Below are positions 1-11,046 of a stretch of 64,000 nucleotides of DNA, piece by piece. The DNA lies in contig BFEA01000711.1 of assembly GCA_003427395.1 (NCBI GenBank), positions 102,831-166,830 of the forward strand. Reading direction: 5' to 3'. The stretch's first letter is position 1. The number at the start of each line of letters is the position of its first letter. Source of the DNA: Chara braunii (taxonomy: Eukaryota; Streptophyta; Charophyceae; Charales; Characeae). The notes under the pieces are model-generated. The model was not told the origin of the DNA and ran no database searches. It saw only the letters and a program-made list of their open reading frames with translations. Both the position numbers and the translations under genes were made by a program.

Positions 1-95
1 CCTCGGCCGAAAATTCACAGCCGGCCCGGCAGCGGCCAAGGGGGTCCCGGCCGCGGCCTAGGCTGGACCCGGCCGCGGCCTGGGGGGAACATTGA
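1..95. other. GC-rich GGCCGCGG-type low-complexity stretch
   Basis: The first bases contain repeated GGCCGCGGCC and CCCGGCC words and no plausible reading frame. It may be the end of a GC-rich repeat cut by the window edge. No function can be assigned. Confidence 0.4.
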
Positions 96-177
96 GGGTT
101 AGACTTGAGATACGAGAGAGGTAGAGGGGAGGGAGAACCAAAAGGAGCAAATGGGGAAGAGGGAGAAAGGGAGAACT

Positions 178-178
<1 letters not shown>

Positions 179-247
<69 letters not shown>
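179..247. repeat. (GA)n microsatellite
   Basis: About 69 bp of uninterrupted GA dinucleotide. The Arg-Glu reading frame across it is a repeat artefact, not a protein. GA/CT tracts recur through the window, at 17.3, 18.1-18.4 and 19.9 kb. Confidence 0.95.
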
Positions 248-249
<2 letters not shown>

Positions 250-399
250 CTCTATGCCTAGTCAAGCTTTGTCCCCTACTTGCCCTACCGTCCTACTTGA
301 GGCCCACCTATCCACCTCTCCTCTTTTCGAAAAGGCACAGGTTGAAGCGGCCTGCTATGGAGGATCGGTGAAAGAGGCGGAGGAGGAAGAATAAGCGTG

Positions 400-760
400 G
401 TGGATGACTATGGTGGATGGGTGAAGGTGATGGAGGAGGAAGATGAAGTGTGGTGGTGGCTATGGCGGATGGCTGAAGGTGGTGGAGTGTGGAGTGAGGC
501 GGTGGCTATGGCGGACGAGTGGAGATGATGGAGGAGGACGATGAAGTGAGGTGGTGGCTATGGCGGATGGATGACGGTGACGGAGGAGGAAGGTGAAGTG
601 AGGTGGATGGTTATGGTGGATGGGTGAAGTTGATGGAGGAGGAAGGTGAAGTGGGGTGGTGGCTATGGCAGATGGGTGAAGGAGATGGCGGAGGATGGTG
701 AAGCGAGGTAGATGGTTATGGTGGATGTGTGAAGGAGACGGAGGAGGAAGGATAAAGTGA
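400..760. repeat. About 53-bp minisatellite, roughly 6-7 units
   Basis: Imperfect tandem units built around GGCTATGGCGGATGG followed by TGAAGG, TGATGGAGGAGGA and AGTGAGGTGG. The core falls near 460, 505, 558, 611, 663 and 716, so the period is 52-53 bp with one shortened unit. Units differ by scattered substitutions. No frame is open across it. Confidence 0.85.
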
Positions 761-2062
761 GGTGTGGGGTGGTCCGACGCTTCCCTCTACTTCTAAGTGC
801 GCGCTCGTCCACCTAGTGTTTTTCGCGGGCCCCGGACGCCCCGGGATACTCGGTCCCGCAGTTTGCACATATACCCGGGCTTACAGTTGTCACAGATTTG
901 CAGAAACATGGATTGCAGAAAACACAGATTTGCAAAACCCACAGTTTACAAAAAAACAGATTTTGCAGGAAAGGCAAATTTTTGTAGATTTTGTCGGTTT
1001 TCCTAAAGGCGGAGAGTCGAGAAATTCAGTCCTGCGTTTGGTGGCCCAAACGGTGTCGGATGCCCACGTAACTTGGTGGTCCCTCTGTCTGTACTCTATG
1101 GAACACCTCCATAAAGTTTGGTTTCATTCCGTCGCTGTTTGCGCGTACTAGTACTTGCACTAGTGGTGCTTAATATTTTTGGCAGTCTAGATCTTAATCT
1201 TGACGACACATCTTGCTTTAGGCATATTTTTCTCATGGTCCTCACCACCTTATCTTGGGACATTACAAGTCCCTGCCACTTGCCCCGCGCTAGTCCTCTG
1301 CACTTGTCCCGTCGGTGGTCCCGCTAACATTTGTCTCGTCGGTGGTCCCGTCGGTACTTGGCCCAAAATACCGTTATTTTTACTCAGTCCCATATGGTCC
1401 CCGACACTTTTCCTCATGGCGTCCCGATCTCTCTTGGCGTTTTCCCCGTCCCATGGCTGCCCAATTTCTAGTCCCTTCCATGTCCCATGTGCGCTGGTCT
1501 TTCCGGCCACGACCTTTTACTTGGCTCATGGACCTTCGACTCTTCGTATGCCGCATTCCGGTGGCCCTCTTGGCCTCGTGCTACGTTCTCGTGTGTTGGT
1601 GCCCCAAGACTATTTTCTTGAACTCCTTCGACTCCTTTTTTCCTGTGGCGCGCAGCCAGGGCATTATTTTTCCCAGCGGTCCTTCTTTTGGGAGGGAGGA
1701 CCGCCTTTATTATTCCCTTGCGGCCCTTCCCACTTTTGTCACTATCGCTCTCCCGACATCCGGTGGGCAACCGATAGTTTAAGGTTAGCCAACACAGACC
1801 TTAGGGATTCTGTAACGACGCAAACAGGATGCCGTGCCCATCGATATGAAGGATCGCTCTCAATACTTGGACTGGTTCCTTACTGATTGCAGCGGTTTTC
1901 GGGTACAACTTCCACCAACGAATGTCCAGCCGGTCAGTACTGGTCCTTGGGGGATCTCCTTGGAGTCCGCAACTGGTGGACCTTTCGGCTCACCCCTACT
2001 CTGTCTGTGCGTTATACAGTTGGCGAACCCTACTGCACATTACAACTCCTCCCTACGTCCTG
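761..2062. other. No gene recognised
   Basis: Several 60-230-codon open frames overlap on both strands. None shows a recognisable domain or consistent coding character, and words such as GTCCC and GGTGGTCCCG recur at 1,260-1,360. I treat this as degenerate non-coding repeat DNA. Confidence 0.4.
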
Positions 2063-2275
2063 TCAAGTCTTCAGTCGCACGCCGGTTAGTACTGATGATT
2101 GGGCATAGCCGGGTTGTTTTACGAGCGCCCGCCGCTCATTGCCCGTGCTCCGTACTAGGTCTGGGGATACCTCCAGCTGCCCAGTTTTTACCCTAGACCG
2201 ACCTACGTCACACACGAAACTCACTCTCACGGGATTAGGGTCCCACTGTGTACCTATACCCCCAAGTAGCCGGTG
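2063..2275 (+). repeat. Dispersed repeat A, copy 1
   Basis: This segment (core CATAGCCGGGTTGTTTTACG, then a run ending near GTAGCCGG) recurs nearly unchanged at 16,528-16,735. There it is followed by the 7,411/16,735-type sequence, so it appears to belong to a larger repeat, probably the leader or LTR of another retroelement. It has no coding potential. Confidence 0.85.
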
Positions 2276-2760
2276 TCGAGCGCATCGGCTCCTGCCTTTT
2301 TCGCAAAGGAGAGAGCCCTCCCGGCCATGTAACGCAGGAGTAAAACATTACAAAAAACGGAGACAACTCTGGAACGACATAAAGTATCCCGCGAGCCGCC
2401 GAGACGGTCACAGTTGCGTCGTCCCTTCACCGCTCTAGCCGGGTGCGCTAGCTGTACATCCCGCGGTCCCCTACGACAGGATTGGTTCCCGCGGGGCATA
2501 AGCTTTCCCTCCCTAAGGGGCTGTCACCACCCTTAGGGGCGCATCTCTACCGAGCTACTGACCCACGTGCGAAAGCTTTTAGATGCAATTGCAGAGGTAG
2601 GTCAGCCGAGGGCGTTTGCTCGTTCGCTGTAGTATAGATACGCTTGGTTAACGCCAAGCGAACTCGAACGCCGTCTGTTCCTAGGGCGCTGATCTCCTAG
2701 GTGTGGAGCGGACGCCGGTCGACTAGGACGATCTCAACCAAGCGTGAAACCCAACATTAA
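2276..2760 (+). repeat. LTR-like dispersed repeat B, copy 1
   Basis: Begins TGTCGAGCGCATCGG and aligns by eye, with many substitutions, to 53,717-55,245. Shared landmarks are CTCTAGCCGGGTGCGC, TGCAATTGCAGAGG, GTCAGCCGAGGG, CGGTCGACTAGGACG and a final CCTAGTCCCTT. The TG start suggests an LTR or element end, but no internal domain is attached. Copy 2 carries an inserted hAT-like element. Confidence 0.65.
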
Positions 2761-3141
2761 TCCTAGTCCCTTTAACACACAATCAAAAGAAAGTTGTAAC
2801 AACCATACATAGTTACATCGAAAGGAATCTACCGTAGTCGATAGGACGGTATGTCCAATCTGAAATGATAACTATAAGAAATCAAATCGTCATATGAAAT
2901 ATCCAATAACACAATATCAACAATCCGGGGTCGAACTGCACAAAACAATCATATAACCACCGCCAACAAGAAGCTGATTACTGAGAATAACAGTGATGCA
3001 ACCGATAAGGTAGTCGGTCTGCCTTAGTTTTGACTTGATGAGACGCGCTGCCAACGTTATTTATTCCATCTACTGCCGACTTAAAATTAGACATACATCT
3101 TTGTCTTCATCCGTTTCCAATATTTTCGGATGACAAGTTAC
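2761..3141. other. AT-rich non-coding stretch
   Basis: AT-rich sequence without a convincing open frame. On the minus strand it lies just downstream of the donor-like end of the exon at 3,142-3,354, so it could be intron. No matching downstream acceptor and exon was identified. Confidence 0.4.
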
Positions 3142-3354
3142 CTTGCAAATGATTCTTGATCAGGGGCATTGTTTGAAGTGTTGTATGCCTCTCCCTCTAG
3201 GAAGTGGTTTGGGGTACTCGTCCGAGCACCAGACTCGGATCTCAGAAGTCGGGCTGTCTCCATCGAATCGACAAGTTCCCCTCGTAGAACGGTCCACTCT
3301 GGGTCGATAACAGGGCCGGCTCTTGAAGCAACGAACCCCTGCCCCAGATGCTTC
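3142..3354 (-). CDS. Candidate orphan internal exon, unknown protein
   Basis: On the minus strand a pyrimidine-rich tract ending TTTCTTTAG is followed by exactly 213 bp (71 codons) of open frame ending GCAAG before GTAACT, a good donor. The acceptor, the length divisible by three and the donor together suggest a symmetric internal exon. The frame begins after one leftover G and reads roughly KHLGQGFVASRAG, then PEWTVLRGELVDSMETARLL, and ends near NAPDQESFA. I recognise no domain. Partner exons were not found in the flanking AT-rich DNA, so this may be a stranded exon of a decayed gene or part of a gene extending outside the recognisable sequence. A chance splice-like pair remains possible. 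Confidence 0.35.
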
Positions 3355-4590
3355 CTAAAGAAAAAAAATGTGTTCACCGCAAAAAGGTTTTAGTTATTCT
3401 GATTTCTCCTAAGTTCAGAGTAACATAGACGAAAAGAAATTGAAGGAGATAAAAAATGAGAATTTTTTTTTTTTTTTTGACAGGTATAGGTAGATAAGGT
3501 CGTTCGGGATAGAACAGGTAATCCTGGGGAAAGGCTAAGTCCATTTGACCTTATCTGCTTTATTTGAATTGAATTCATTTTACGACATGCATTGAATTAA
3601 CCTTTTTCAGAACAACAAGTCCTTATTGACATCCAGGTAGATGAGAAGTAAAGGGAAGACGAATCATTTTCCCTTCTCTCAAATAGGCATAATTAATCTC
3701 CCTTGCAAGCGTCCTTCTACCTACCTGCACAACACACAAAGAAAATAAAATAAAAAGAAAACCATACAATCCCATACTCAAGTCAGACCTCACCATTCAC
3801 ATGCAAACACACATTTCCTCTGCCTTTTCAATGAACATTCGATTGAACAGGGTCAAGCAAAGTGTGGGTTCACACAAGTGTGAAGAGAAATCTGAGTCAT
3901 TCTACTAACCTTGAGTGATTTGGTCCGACTCACTGAAGAAAGCGGGGTAATATTCCAATCAGAAGAAAAAGATTGCCGTTGAATATGAAAATATGCGGCT
4001 CACATGAAAATACGCGGCTCACAACTTCACAAGTTGTGGTCGTTTCACTGAATGACGACCCGCCGCCTTCTCTAAGTGCCTGATCACACCAAAGTTGGGT
4101 CCACTAAGATGTCTGAATGAGATAACCCTCAAAGAGGGTGCTCCCATGATCCAAACCCACATCGCCTCAACATCCAAGACAGTCCCAACGCAGTCCCAAG
4201 TGCACCACGTGCTCCAAGGAGACTTACCCAACCAACAACAAGTCCATACCGCCTCAAATCATCCTGTCCGCTCACGATAACCACATGAACATGCTGGTCC
4301 CGATCTCAACTAGTCCCACCTCGTCCCCAAATGGTCCCAGATGGTCCCAATGCAATCCCATACTATCGCTCGCAATACCAGATCGTCCAAAACTCAAAAC
4401 TGCTTACACTGCACGCCACAAAAAAAATAAAGGTGGCTCGCGGTGAAACCCGCAGGTGCCGCGAGCCCCATAATTACTTCGCCGCGAGCAACCGCTCTGC
4501 ACTTTCTGCATGCCGTCGACCTATACACCACTGCCGCACAGCCCCAGCCACGCACCAGCGCTAGCCCAACGTCTAGGCCACGCTGAAATC
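3355..4590. other. No gene recognised; contains a T16 run
   Basis: AT-rich, with a T homopolymer at about 3,463-3,478. Overlapping short frames at 4,019-4,560 on both strands lack coding character. From about 4,280 the word GGTCCCA recurs. If the exon at 3,142-3,354 is real, the first part would be its upstream intron. Confidence 0.4.
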
Positions 4591-5190
4591 CACCATAACC
4601 GCCGCGCACCACAAAAAAGTAACGCGGACGACTGTTTGCTGTGCCGTCAAAGCCGGTACCATAGCTTCCCCGTAACACCACCGCCTGGTCACACACAAAA
4701 AACTACCTCCACCGTGACACAAAAGACCTGCAGCATCTTCCCTCACAATAGTGCTGCCGACATNCCGCCAGCATAACCCCCCAAAAAATAACGTCGATGC
4801 CACCGCCAATATCGGCAGCATGATCCCACCGAAAAATGTTGTTGCCACCGTGCCAAAAAAATGACAGCACTTCCCCACTGACAACGTCATTGCCGCCGTG
4901 CCAAAAATAAACGGCAGCACTTCCTCACTAACAGCGTCGCTGCCGCCGTGCAAAACCGGCAGCGCTTCCGCACCACTACCGTTAAAACCAGTGCAGCCGC
5001 CGCAAAAATCCGGCAGCGCTTCCGCGTCACTGCCAAAACAATCACAACTGCGCCGAAAAAATTCGGCAGCGTTCCCGCAGCACTGCCAAAAATTCAAAGC
5101 TGCCGCTGTGCAAAACGGGCAGAGCCCCGGCCTGCACCGCAACAAAAATAGCTGCTGTCGCCGTGCGGTGCAGGCAGCACATTCCCTGCA
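4590..5190. repeat. Degenerate GCCGCCGTGCAAAA / GGCAGCGCTTCC minisatellite
   Basis: Imperfect units of about 46-54 bp carry GCCGCCGTGC(C)AAAA followed by CGGCAGCGCTTCCGC. The second motif falls near 4,913, 4,959, 5,011 and 5,065, with weaker copies on each side. The Ala/Cys-rich frames on either strand are repeat by-products. A single ambiguous base lies at 4,764. Confidence 0.7.
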
Positions 5191-6461
5191 CTTCACCAAA
5201 TGAAGCGGTGGCTATGGTAGCCTCCACTCCCGCGCTCACGACAGTCCTCCACTCTACTCCACCTCTCACTCACTGCCTCTCAACACTTCAGCAGCGTAAT
5301 GCTGCTCTCCACTCCACATTCAGTCAGAATGTGGGCAGCACCTCATCTGAGGGTGGATGCTGCTGGCCAGCCCTGCTTTTGTAGCTGGGCTGGAGTGGTG
5401 GTCTGCCACTTGAGGCTCAGCCAAAAAACGGGGCTGAGCCTGGCCCTCGATCTGAACTTCGATCGAGGGCTGGGAATCTTGATGCTCCACTAGGAATCAT
5501 CAAGCTCCAAGCTTTGGCAATGCACCTGGCCGCCACCCTCAGGCGCATTGTCTGTATAGAGCCACTTACAACTGCCTGTTCAAAATGAACAGGCGCAGTC
5601 CCATGAGCCCCTAGAAGCTTCTGGGGGTTGCACCTGTTCCACGGCTGCGGCCACATTCGCGGCCGTTACATTTTTCCTTTTTTACTTTTTTTCCCCCAAA
5701 AGCGCCTGCACCTGGGCACTAATAGTGGCCAGGCCCAGGCACCCATAGATAGCCGCTGCCCGTTTTCAATTCACGGACGGGCGCAGCTATTCACGCCCAC
5801 AACATGCAAAGGGAAAAAGGGAACTGCAAAAAAAAAAAACAAAAAAAAAAACAAACTAAAATTCAAAAAGAAAAAAAACAAAAGCAAACTTGCAAGGGAG
5901 AGGGAACTGACCTACCTGAAGTGCACGTTCGGCCACTGTCAGGTAAGGTCCACGTCCCCCCCCTCTCTCTCTCTCTCTCTCTCTCCACCCGACGGTCGCG
6001 ATCGTTCGTCGCAAAACGGAGACCACCCAAAGCGTGTGCAGAGAGTCCCTCGTAACTCAAGTACAAGGTCCCAAAACCCGCACCCGAACCAAACCGCGTT
6101 CACGCGGTAGATTCGTTCGATTTTGCTCATCCTAACATTAGTGGCAGCCCGTTCGTCCTTACTAAATTCACGATTCAAAAAAAGTAAAGAATCTAAAAAG
6201 AAAATCCCAAAAGGAAATCGAAAAAGAATCTAAAAGAAAAAATCCAATGATAATCTAAAAAAAGACAGAAAGAAAAGAAAAGGAAAAAAAAACAACGAAA
6301 GAACTTACCTTATTGCAAAAAAACGAAAGAACTTACCTTATTGCCAACGGTCGCCCGTTTTTTAGGGCGTCGTCAGGTGCACTGGGCTGAGAAGTCTAGT
6401 CATTTCGGACAGCGCCACTTGGCATTTAGAGTTTAGCTTTAGTTTTTTTTTTTTTTTTTTT
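5191..6461. other. Non-coding; A-rich and CT microsatellite patches
   Basis: Contains a short inverted motif (CCCTCGATC ... GATCGAGGG, about 5,441-5,470), A-rich patches at 5,828-5,885 and 6,170-6,340, and a (CT)n tract at about 5,963-5,985. Lys-rich frames come from the A runs. No gene is supported. Confidence 0.45.
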
Positions 6462-6564
6462 CGTTGGCCTAGCCAACTGTCTCATCGTGATCTCGTGGCA
6501 TATAGCGATGAGCGATCGAAATACAGACCTTGGTTCGAATCCAAATGGATTCGAAAAAAAATCA

Positions 6565-6598
<34 letters not shown>
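6462..6598 (+). repeat. tRNA-related, SINE-like unit
   Basis: A perfect pol III B box, GGTTCGAATCC, lies at 6,532-6,542. A partial A-box-like TGGCCTAGCCAA lies at 6,465-6,476, about 56 nt upstream, which is within the tRNA range. The unit is bracketed by T runs (about 6,443-6,461 and 6,568-6,596). I could not fold a clean cloverleaf, so a decayed tRNA or a tRNA-derived SINE head is more likely than a working tRNA gene. Confidence 0.4.
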
Positions 6599-7410
6599 AC
6601 GATTTATGCTTGTCATCCATGCGCAGGGGCCATGCTATCTCGGCGCGGCTGATTTCAGGCGCGCGATCTCGAAGATCGCACGACCGAAATCGGCTGCGCC
6701 CATCCTCACGTCATGGGCTGCTCCAAAAGGAGTTAGCCCGGTAGCGCACCTGGTCAGGTTTGATCCCCATATCAGTGGGGTGACAATCAAGTACCGGTAC
6801 CTACAGGGCTAGCTCCTATCACGGGAGTTGAACCCGCAGCTCTTCTATAAGAAGAGCTGCCCCCCCCAGTAGGCCCATATGCTGCAGCCGAGCAGGCTCG
6901 ACCTGTCGTACCTCCGATTAGTCAATCGTACTGCTGCCGAGCTGACGGAGTTCTGGCCCAGCAGCTTGTGGTCTAACCCATGAGCCTTAGCTGCATACGC
7001 GGTACCCCCGCAGCCCCCTTAAAAAAAAATAAAAACCCTTCCTAATCCTCTCGCGCTGCGGATCCTAACCCCCAACACGACCACCTTTTTGACCTACTAG
7101 GGCCATGAATCGCACGGCTTAACAGCCGCGCGACATTATTTTAGGTAGAATAACCTGAGTACCTCAACACCCACACGCCCCTACAGCCTCGACGAAAGGC
7201 GAAGCACTGCTGGGTATTGCCATTACTCCCGGACGCCGCAGGCATCCGGACGACGGTTCTAAAATCTTTTGGTCTCTCAGTCAGCGGTTAGGTTTGAATA
7301 AACTTTTTGCAACGTGAATCTCATCAAGCCCTTCAATCCAGCGAAAGAGTCGGACAGCGTCCGACATTGAAAACCCCCGGCAAATACCCTTGTCAGGGTA
7401 TTTGCCCCGA
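6599..7410. other. Non-coding; minus-strand B-box-like segment
   Basis: On the minus strand, around 6,815-6,835, GCGGGTTCAACTCCCGTG resembles a tRNA T arm, next to a self-complementary GCAGCTCTTCTATAAGAAGAGCTGC (split here by the eye: GCAGCTCTTC / GAAGAGCTGC). No full tRNA is visible. The rest, including the Pro/Ser-rich frames, shows no gene. Confidence 0.35.
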
Positions 7411-7597
7411 CACTGGCAACCCTAACCGCTTCCCCCACAAGGGGGAGGAGCCTTTCCTATAGGAGAGATCGGTCTCTGACTCACCAAACAACAGGCAGAT
7501 CAAGTGCAACTGCTGGCTCGAATGGCAAGATGACATCAACATAAATCGACTTGCAGCAGAGGTCTCCAGGAAAATACATGAGAACTTGAGAAGGTAC
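7411..7597 (-). repeat. Host repeat C, left flank of retrotransposon 1
   Basis: Matches 16,735-16,906 almost base for base (landmarks GGCAACCCTAACC, CAAGTGCAACTGCTGGC, TCCAGGAAAATACATGAG). It ends AAGGTAC exactly where the retrotransposon begins. The uninterrupted copy at 16,735 continues GGTACCAT, so it shows the pre-insertion site. Confidence 0.85.
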
Positions 7598-8486
7598 TGC
7601 AAGAAAGATGAGCAACAACGAACTTCAGCAATCAAACAGCATCATACATATGAGTCCAGATAGTCGTGACCTCGAACCAACAGCAGAATTGCATCACGAG
7701 ATACACCAAATAAGAACACACCAAGAGTTCATAATTGACAATGCTGAAATAGTCCCATCATCATCATCAACGAAGAACCAAAGTTGATATCCTATATGGC
7801 GCTCGACGCCCAGACTACATGTGGCAGATCCTATCTAGCCTATACTACAATGTCGAAGTTGACGACAACAGCTCTTCCGAAGTACGAGCATACAGCGACC
7901 AATGTCGCTCGCTTCCAGCACCAGGTATGTCTCTGGCCTTACTCACAACCTCGTTCCCCAACACACAGATGCCACTTACACCCAAGGACCACCTTGCGCC
8001 ACACCCAGCTCACAGCACCGCAGCTCGGCTATGACTGCATGCTCCTTCCCTGCTCGCCCGTGAGCGCGTAGGCGCCACCCAGCAAATAGCGCAGCATGCA
8101 GCCAGCACCCGAATATCGAATGAGGAGGCAGGCCCTTTGCTATATCGAAGTGGCCTGCCTGCGTCCAGTCCCCGGAAGCTTCCAGCAGGCCCCGGTAGCG
8201 TGAGGCCCATTACGATAGAGAACAGGCCTGGGGCCTGCGGTAGTTACATGTGCCCAACTGCCTTTGGCATGTGTGTGGCCCAGTACCCGTATCCAGCCCA
8301 GGGCTTGCTTTCCATTCATTCACACAGGCGGCCCAGGGCCTGGGTTTCCTCAACCAACTTGCACTGCGCAACTGCCTGAGGCCGAAATAAGGCCCTCAAG
8401 GCCTCGTCGAGCCTGCCTTCACTTAGGGCGGCTGACGGGCTGTAAGAGAGGGGCCGAAAGGGGCTCATAGAGGCAGTGGCCTCACA
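7598..8486 (-). repeat. 3' LTR of retrotransposon 1
   Basis: 889 bp, starting (minus strand) TGTGAGGC and ending CTTGCA, i.e. TG...CA ends. It matches 15,521-16,494 throughout. The other copy is longer only because of an 18-20-bp insert near 16,368 and a 66-bp duplication around an N at 15,871. The polypurine tract abuts it at 8,487. Confidence 0.92.
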
Positions 8487-8499
8487 TTCCTTCCTCCTT
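8487..8499 (-). promoter_or_regulatory. Polypurine tract of retrotransposon 1
   Basis: The minus strand reads AAGGAGGAAGGAA immediately before the TG start of the 3' LTR. This is where plus-strand DNA synthesis is primed in LTR retroelements. Confidence 0.85.
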
Positions 8500-8523
8500 A
8501 GCTTCAGCAGTCCTCTGAGAAGC

Positions 8524-9513
8524 TCAATCTTGGACCATTGCGCGCTTTCCTTTCTGCAGAGATTTCTCATAATGAGCTACAACTTGAGGAGCGGTCTGCA
8601 TAAGTTCTTCCCTTGTGAACCAGCGGTCCTCCTTGGGATGAGTATGATGTCGGAACCGAACGCGGTACTTGAACTTCGGTTTCGGAGGACGTCCCCTGCC
8701 TGTAGGTCTCTGAACTGGCAGCTCCCTGTGATCCACGATGTCATCAATGTCCACTTCTCCGTCCATGGTTGGGGGCAGCATTGAGCGACGAGAAGGAAAC
8801 CCATCTGTTTCCTTGAAAGGTGCAAGCTTGGAGGCGTGAAAGACAGGGTAAGTTCGGAGATGACCAGGGATCCGGATAACATAAGATGGTCGATTCGGAT
8901 CTGTCCCAACGATGTCCAAGACTTCCCAGGGTCCAAAGTACTGGGGCATGAGTTTGTGGGAAATCCCGTGCTCCTGTCCCAGTTCTGAAGACTTAACCCA
9001 TACTCTGTCCCCAACCTGAAACGTAGAAGGACGGCGGTGTCTATTTTCAGACTCTATCATTACAGCCTGTGCCTTCTGCATTTGTTCTACAGCCTGCTGC
9101 ATCTTATGTTCATACCGATAAGCAAATTCTAAGGTACCTTGTGCAGCAGTGGTCTGATTCTCGGGAAGAAGAAAGTCTAAGGGTAGTCTAGCCTTGAAAG
9201 TTAGCAGTAAGCTGTTTGGGCTCACCCTGGTGGCGCTGTGTACATCGTTGTTGTACAAGCTGGCAATGAGAGCAAGCTTCTCATCCCAATCCACCTGATT
9301 GGGCTTGATGTAATGCCTCAATAGGTGTTGAACAGCGCGGTTCAGTTGCTCGGCTTGGCCATTGGACTCTGGGTGATTCCCATAAATCATTTGCAACTGG
9401 GTCCCCTGTTCCGCAGGAGCGGCTTTCCACAACTCACTGGTAAATCGAACATCTCTGTCACTCAGTATGGACTTGGGCAACCCAAAATCTCTAACCCAAT
9501 TCTCTTTGAACAT
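8524..9513 (-). CDS. Integrase, catalytic part plus C-terminal chromodomain (retrotransposon 1)
   Basis: A 329-residue open frame. It starts inside the rve catalytic core: LSDRDVRFTSELW carries the second catalytic Asp and GNHPESNGQAEQLNR the Glu. The first Asp (SMDFIDT) lies upstream beyond an in-frame TAG near 9,533. From about residue 165 the SH3-like C-terminal region follows (VGDRVWV, LMPQYFGPWEV, PVFHASKLAPF). The end (VDIDDIVDHRELP ... YRVRFRHH ... DRWFTREELM) is a chromodomain, which in chromoviruses directs integration to marked chromatin. The methionine start is only the first ATG after the stop; the natural protein was part of a longer polyprotein. The stop near 8,524 lies just before the polypurine tract. 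Confidence 0.88.
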   Translation of the reverse strand: MFKENWVRDFGLPKSILSDRDVRFTSELWKAAPAEQGTQLQMIYGNHPESNGQAEQLNRAVQHLLRHYIKPNQVDWDEKLALIASLYNNDVHSATRVSPNSLLLTFKARLPLDFLLPENQTTAAQGTLEFAYRYEHKMQQAVEQMQKAQAVMIESENRHRRPSTFQVGDRVWVKSSELGQEHGISHKLMPQYFGPWEVLDIVGTDPNRPSYVIRIPGHLRTYPVFHASKLAPFKETDGFPSRRSMLPPTMDGEVDIDDIVDHRELPVQRPTGRGRPPKPKFKYRVRFRHHTHPKEDRWFTREELMQTAPQVVAHYEKSLQKGKRAMVQD

Positions 9514-9726
9514 CTTAATGACATACTACGTTTTAGTTGTTGCCGGCATCGCTACTAATCTAGCAAACTTACTAAATCTATCCACAATGACGTAGATATA
9601 GCGCATTCCACTCTTGCTGGTGATCAGAGTATCTATGAAATCCATGGACAAACTCTCACCTGGCCTTTCCGGAATTGGAAGCGGCTTCAAGAGCCCAAGA
9701 GGGGCCTGTGTACGTGGCTTGTCTTT
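9514..9726 (-). pseudogene. Integrase N-terminal/core segment, interrupted by stops
   Basis: Joins the zinc-binding part to the catalytic core. The translation continues the upstream frame after a TAG that follows TCQVR (about 9,730). It runs through PLGLLKPLPIPERPG, SLSMDFIDT (first catalytic Asp) and IVDRFSKFARLV to a second TAG near 9,533. Both stops are single codons in an otherwise conserved frame, so this is a recently broken gene. Confidence 0.8.
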
Positions 9727-11046
9727 CTAACGAACTTGACACGTTTCCATGTACAGCTGAGCATCTCGCATCATTGTGGGCCACCAGAATCGCGGCAGCA
9801 GATTAGCTGTGGTCTTTTTGTACCCAAAATGATCGGTGGCATCATGACATTCACCTAAAAATAAACTACGCAAAGACTCGCTATTAGGGACACACGATCG
9901 TTTATTCCCTGCCTTCTCAAGGAACAACAAGCCATTGACCAATTCAAACTCGGCAGAGGTCTTCTTGTCCTTTGCTCGGAGTCTGCGTATGATCTCAGAC
10001 ATGAACTGGTCCTCGTGATAGGCTTCCACCAAGGACTGAGTAACATTGTCCGTCAGATCGGACTCAGTAATCAGCGCACCTGAGAAATCAGGTCTACGCG
10101 ACAAGGCATCAACAACCTTGTTGTACTCCCCTTTCATATACTGGGGGTCAAAGTCATATTGTTCAATGACTTCGATCCAACGCTTGAGAGCGTCAGAGAG
10201 CACCGGCTGAGTTCTCATCCATCTCAGGGTTTGATGATCAGTCTCGAGGATGAAGAACCTCGCAAGGAGATAGTGCCTCCAATGGGTCAGAGCCTTGTAC
10301 ACCGCATAGAGTTCCTTCTCATAGGTGGACTTAGCCAACTTCTTAGACGACATTTTCTTGGACATGTACTCTACAGGCCTCAACTTTGGCCCCTCCTGCT
10401 GCACGAACACGGCGCCAATGCCATATTGGCTGGCGTCCGTGGTGACTATAAACGGCTTATTAGGATCAGGAAGTTTCAAGACCTCGTAGTGCGTCAACGC
10501 ATGCTTCAGATGTCTGAAAGCAGCCTCGCACTCATCTGTCCACTCCCATGGGGTGTCAAGGCGGGTCGGATCAGTCAAAGGAGCGGCCACTATGCAATAG
10601 TTCTTAGCGAAAGTCCCATAGTAGCTTGTCATTCCTAAGAAAGATCTCATCTCAGTCACAGATTGAGGACATGGCCAATCCCGAATGCTGGCCACCTTCG
10701 CGTGAACGAGCTTCAACCCTTCCGCGGATATCTCATGACCCAAGTACAAGACACGGGTGCGGCCAAACTCGCACTTCTCACCGTTGATCTTGAACTTGTG
10801 CTGTCGCAGGAGACTGGGGACTTTGTCCAAATGTGCAACGTGCTCCTCGACAGTCTTACTAAAAATAAGTATGTCATCGAGGTACACGACGACAAACTTA
10901 TCCAAGTAGTCATGGAATATCCGATTCATAGCGTGCTGAAAGGTGCCAGGAGCATTGCAAAGGCCGAAAGGCATCACCACAAACTCGTACAGACGGTTCT
11001 TGGTCTGAAAGGCGGTTTCTTTGTTGATCCTCGGGCCGGATTGCAA
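9727..11046 (-). CDS. RT palm/thumb, RNase H and integrase zinc region (retrotransposon 1)
   Basis: A 439-residue frame. [12 protein letters not shown] then YLDD (residues 55-58) are RT motifs, with both catalytic Asp present. A tether follows ([28 protein letters not shown]). RNase H starts at [12 protein letters not shown], with [22 protein letters not shown] and VDALSRRPD. The end carries the integrase H2C2 zinc module ([10 protein letters not shown] ... ETCQ). It follows the 5' part of RT in another frame (indel near 11,050) and ends at a TAG at about 9,730. The frame is a pol fragment, not a separate gene. Confidence 0.9.
   Translation of the reverse strand: MQSGPRINKETAFQTKNRLYEFVVMPFGLCNAPGTFQHAMNRIFHDYLDKFVVVYLDDILIFSKTVEEHVAHLDKVPSLLRQHKFKINGEKCEFGRTRVLYLGHEISAEGLKLVHAKVASIRDWPCPQSVTEMRSFLGMTSYYGTFAKNYCIVAAPLTDPTRLDTPWEWTDECEAAFRHLKHALTHYEVLKLPDPNKPFIVTTDASQYGIGAVFVQQEGPKLRPVEYMSKKMSSKKLAKSTYEKELYAVYKALTHWRHYLLARFFILETDHQTLRWMRTQPVLSDALKRWIEVIEQYDFDPQYMKGEYNKVVDALSRRPDFSGALITESDLTDNVTQSLVEAYHEDQFMSEIIRRLRAKDKKTSAEFELVNGLLFLEKAGNKRSCVPNSESLRSLFLGECHDATDHFGYKKTTANLLPRFWWPTMMRDAQLYMETCQVR

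Noticed and set aside
179-371. Arg-Glu-rich 88-residue frame
   Set aside because: Translation of the GA microsatellite; the frame is open on both strands of such repeats.
4573-5199. 208-residue minus-strand frame, Cys/Gly/Phe-rich
   Set aside because: Lies on the GCCGCC/GGCAGCGC minisatellite; all neighbouring frames are open too, so openness is not evidence of coding.
6720-6860. tRNA gene on the minus strand
   Set aside because: A B-box-like GGGTTCAACTCCCG is present but no matching acceptor stem, anticodon arm or A box could be folded.
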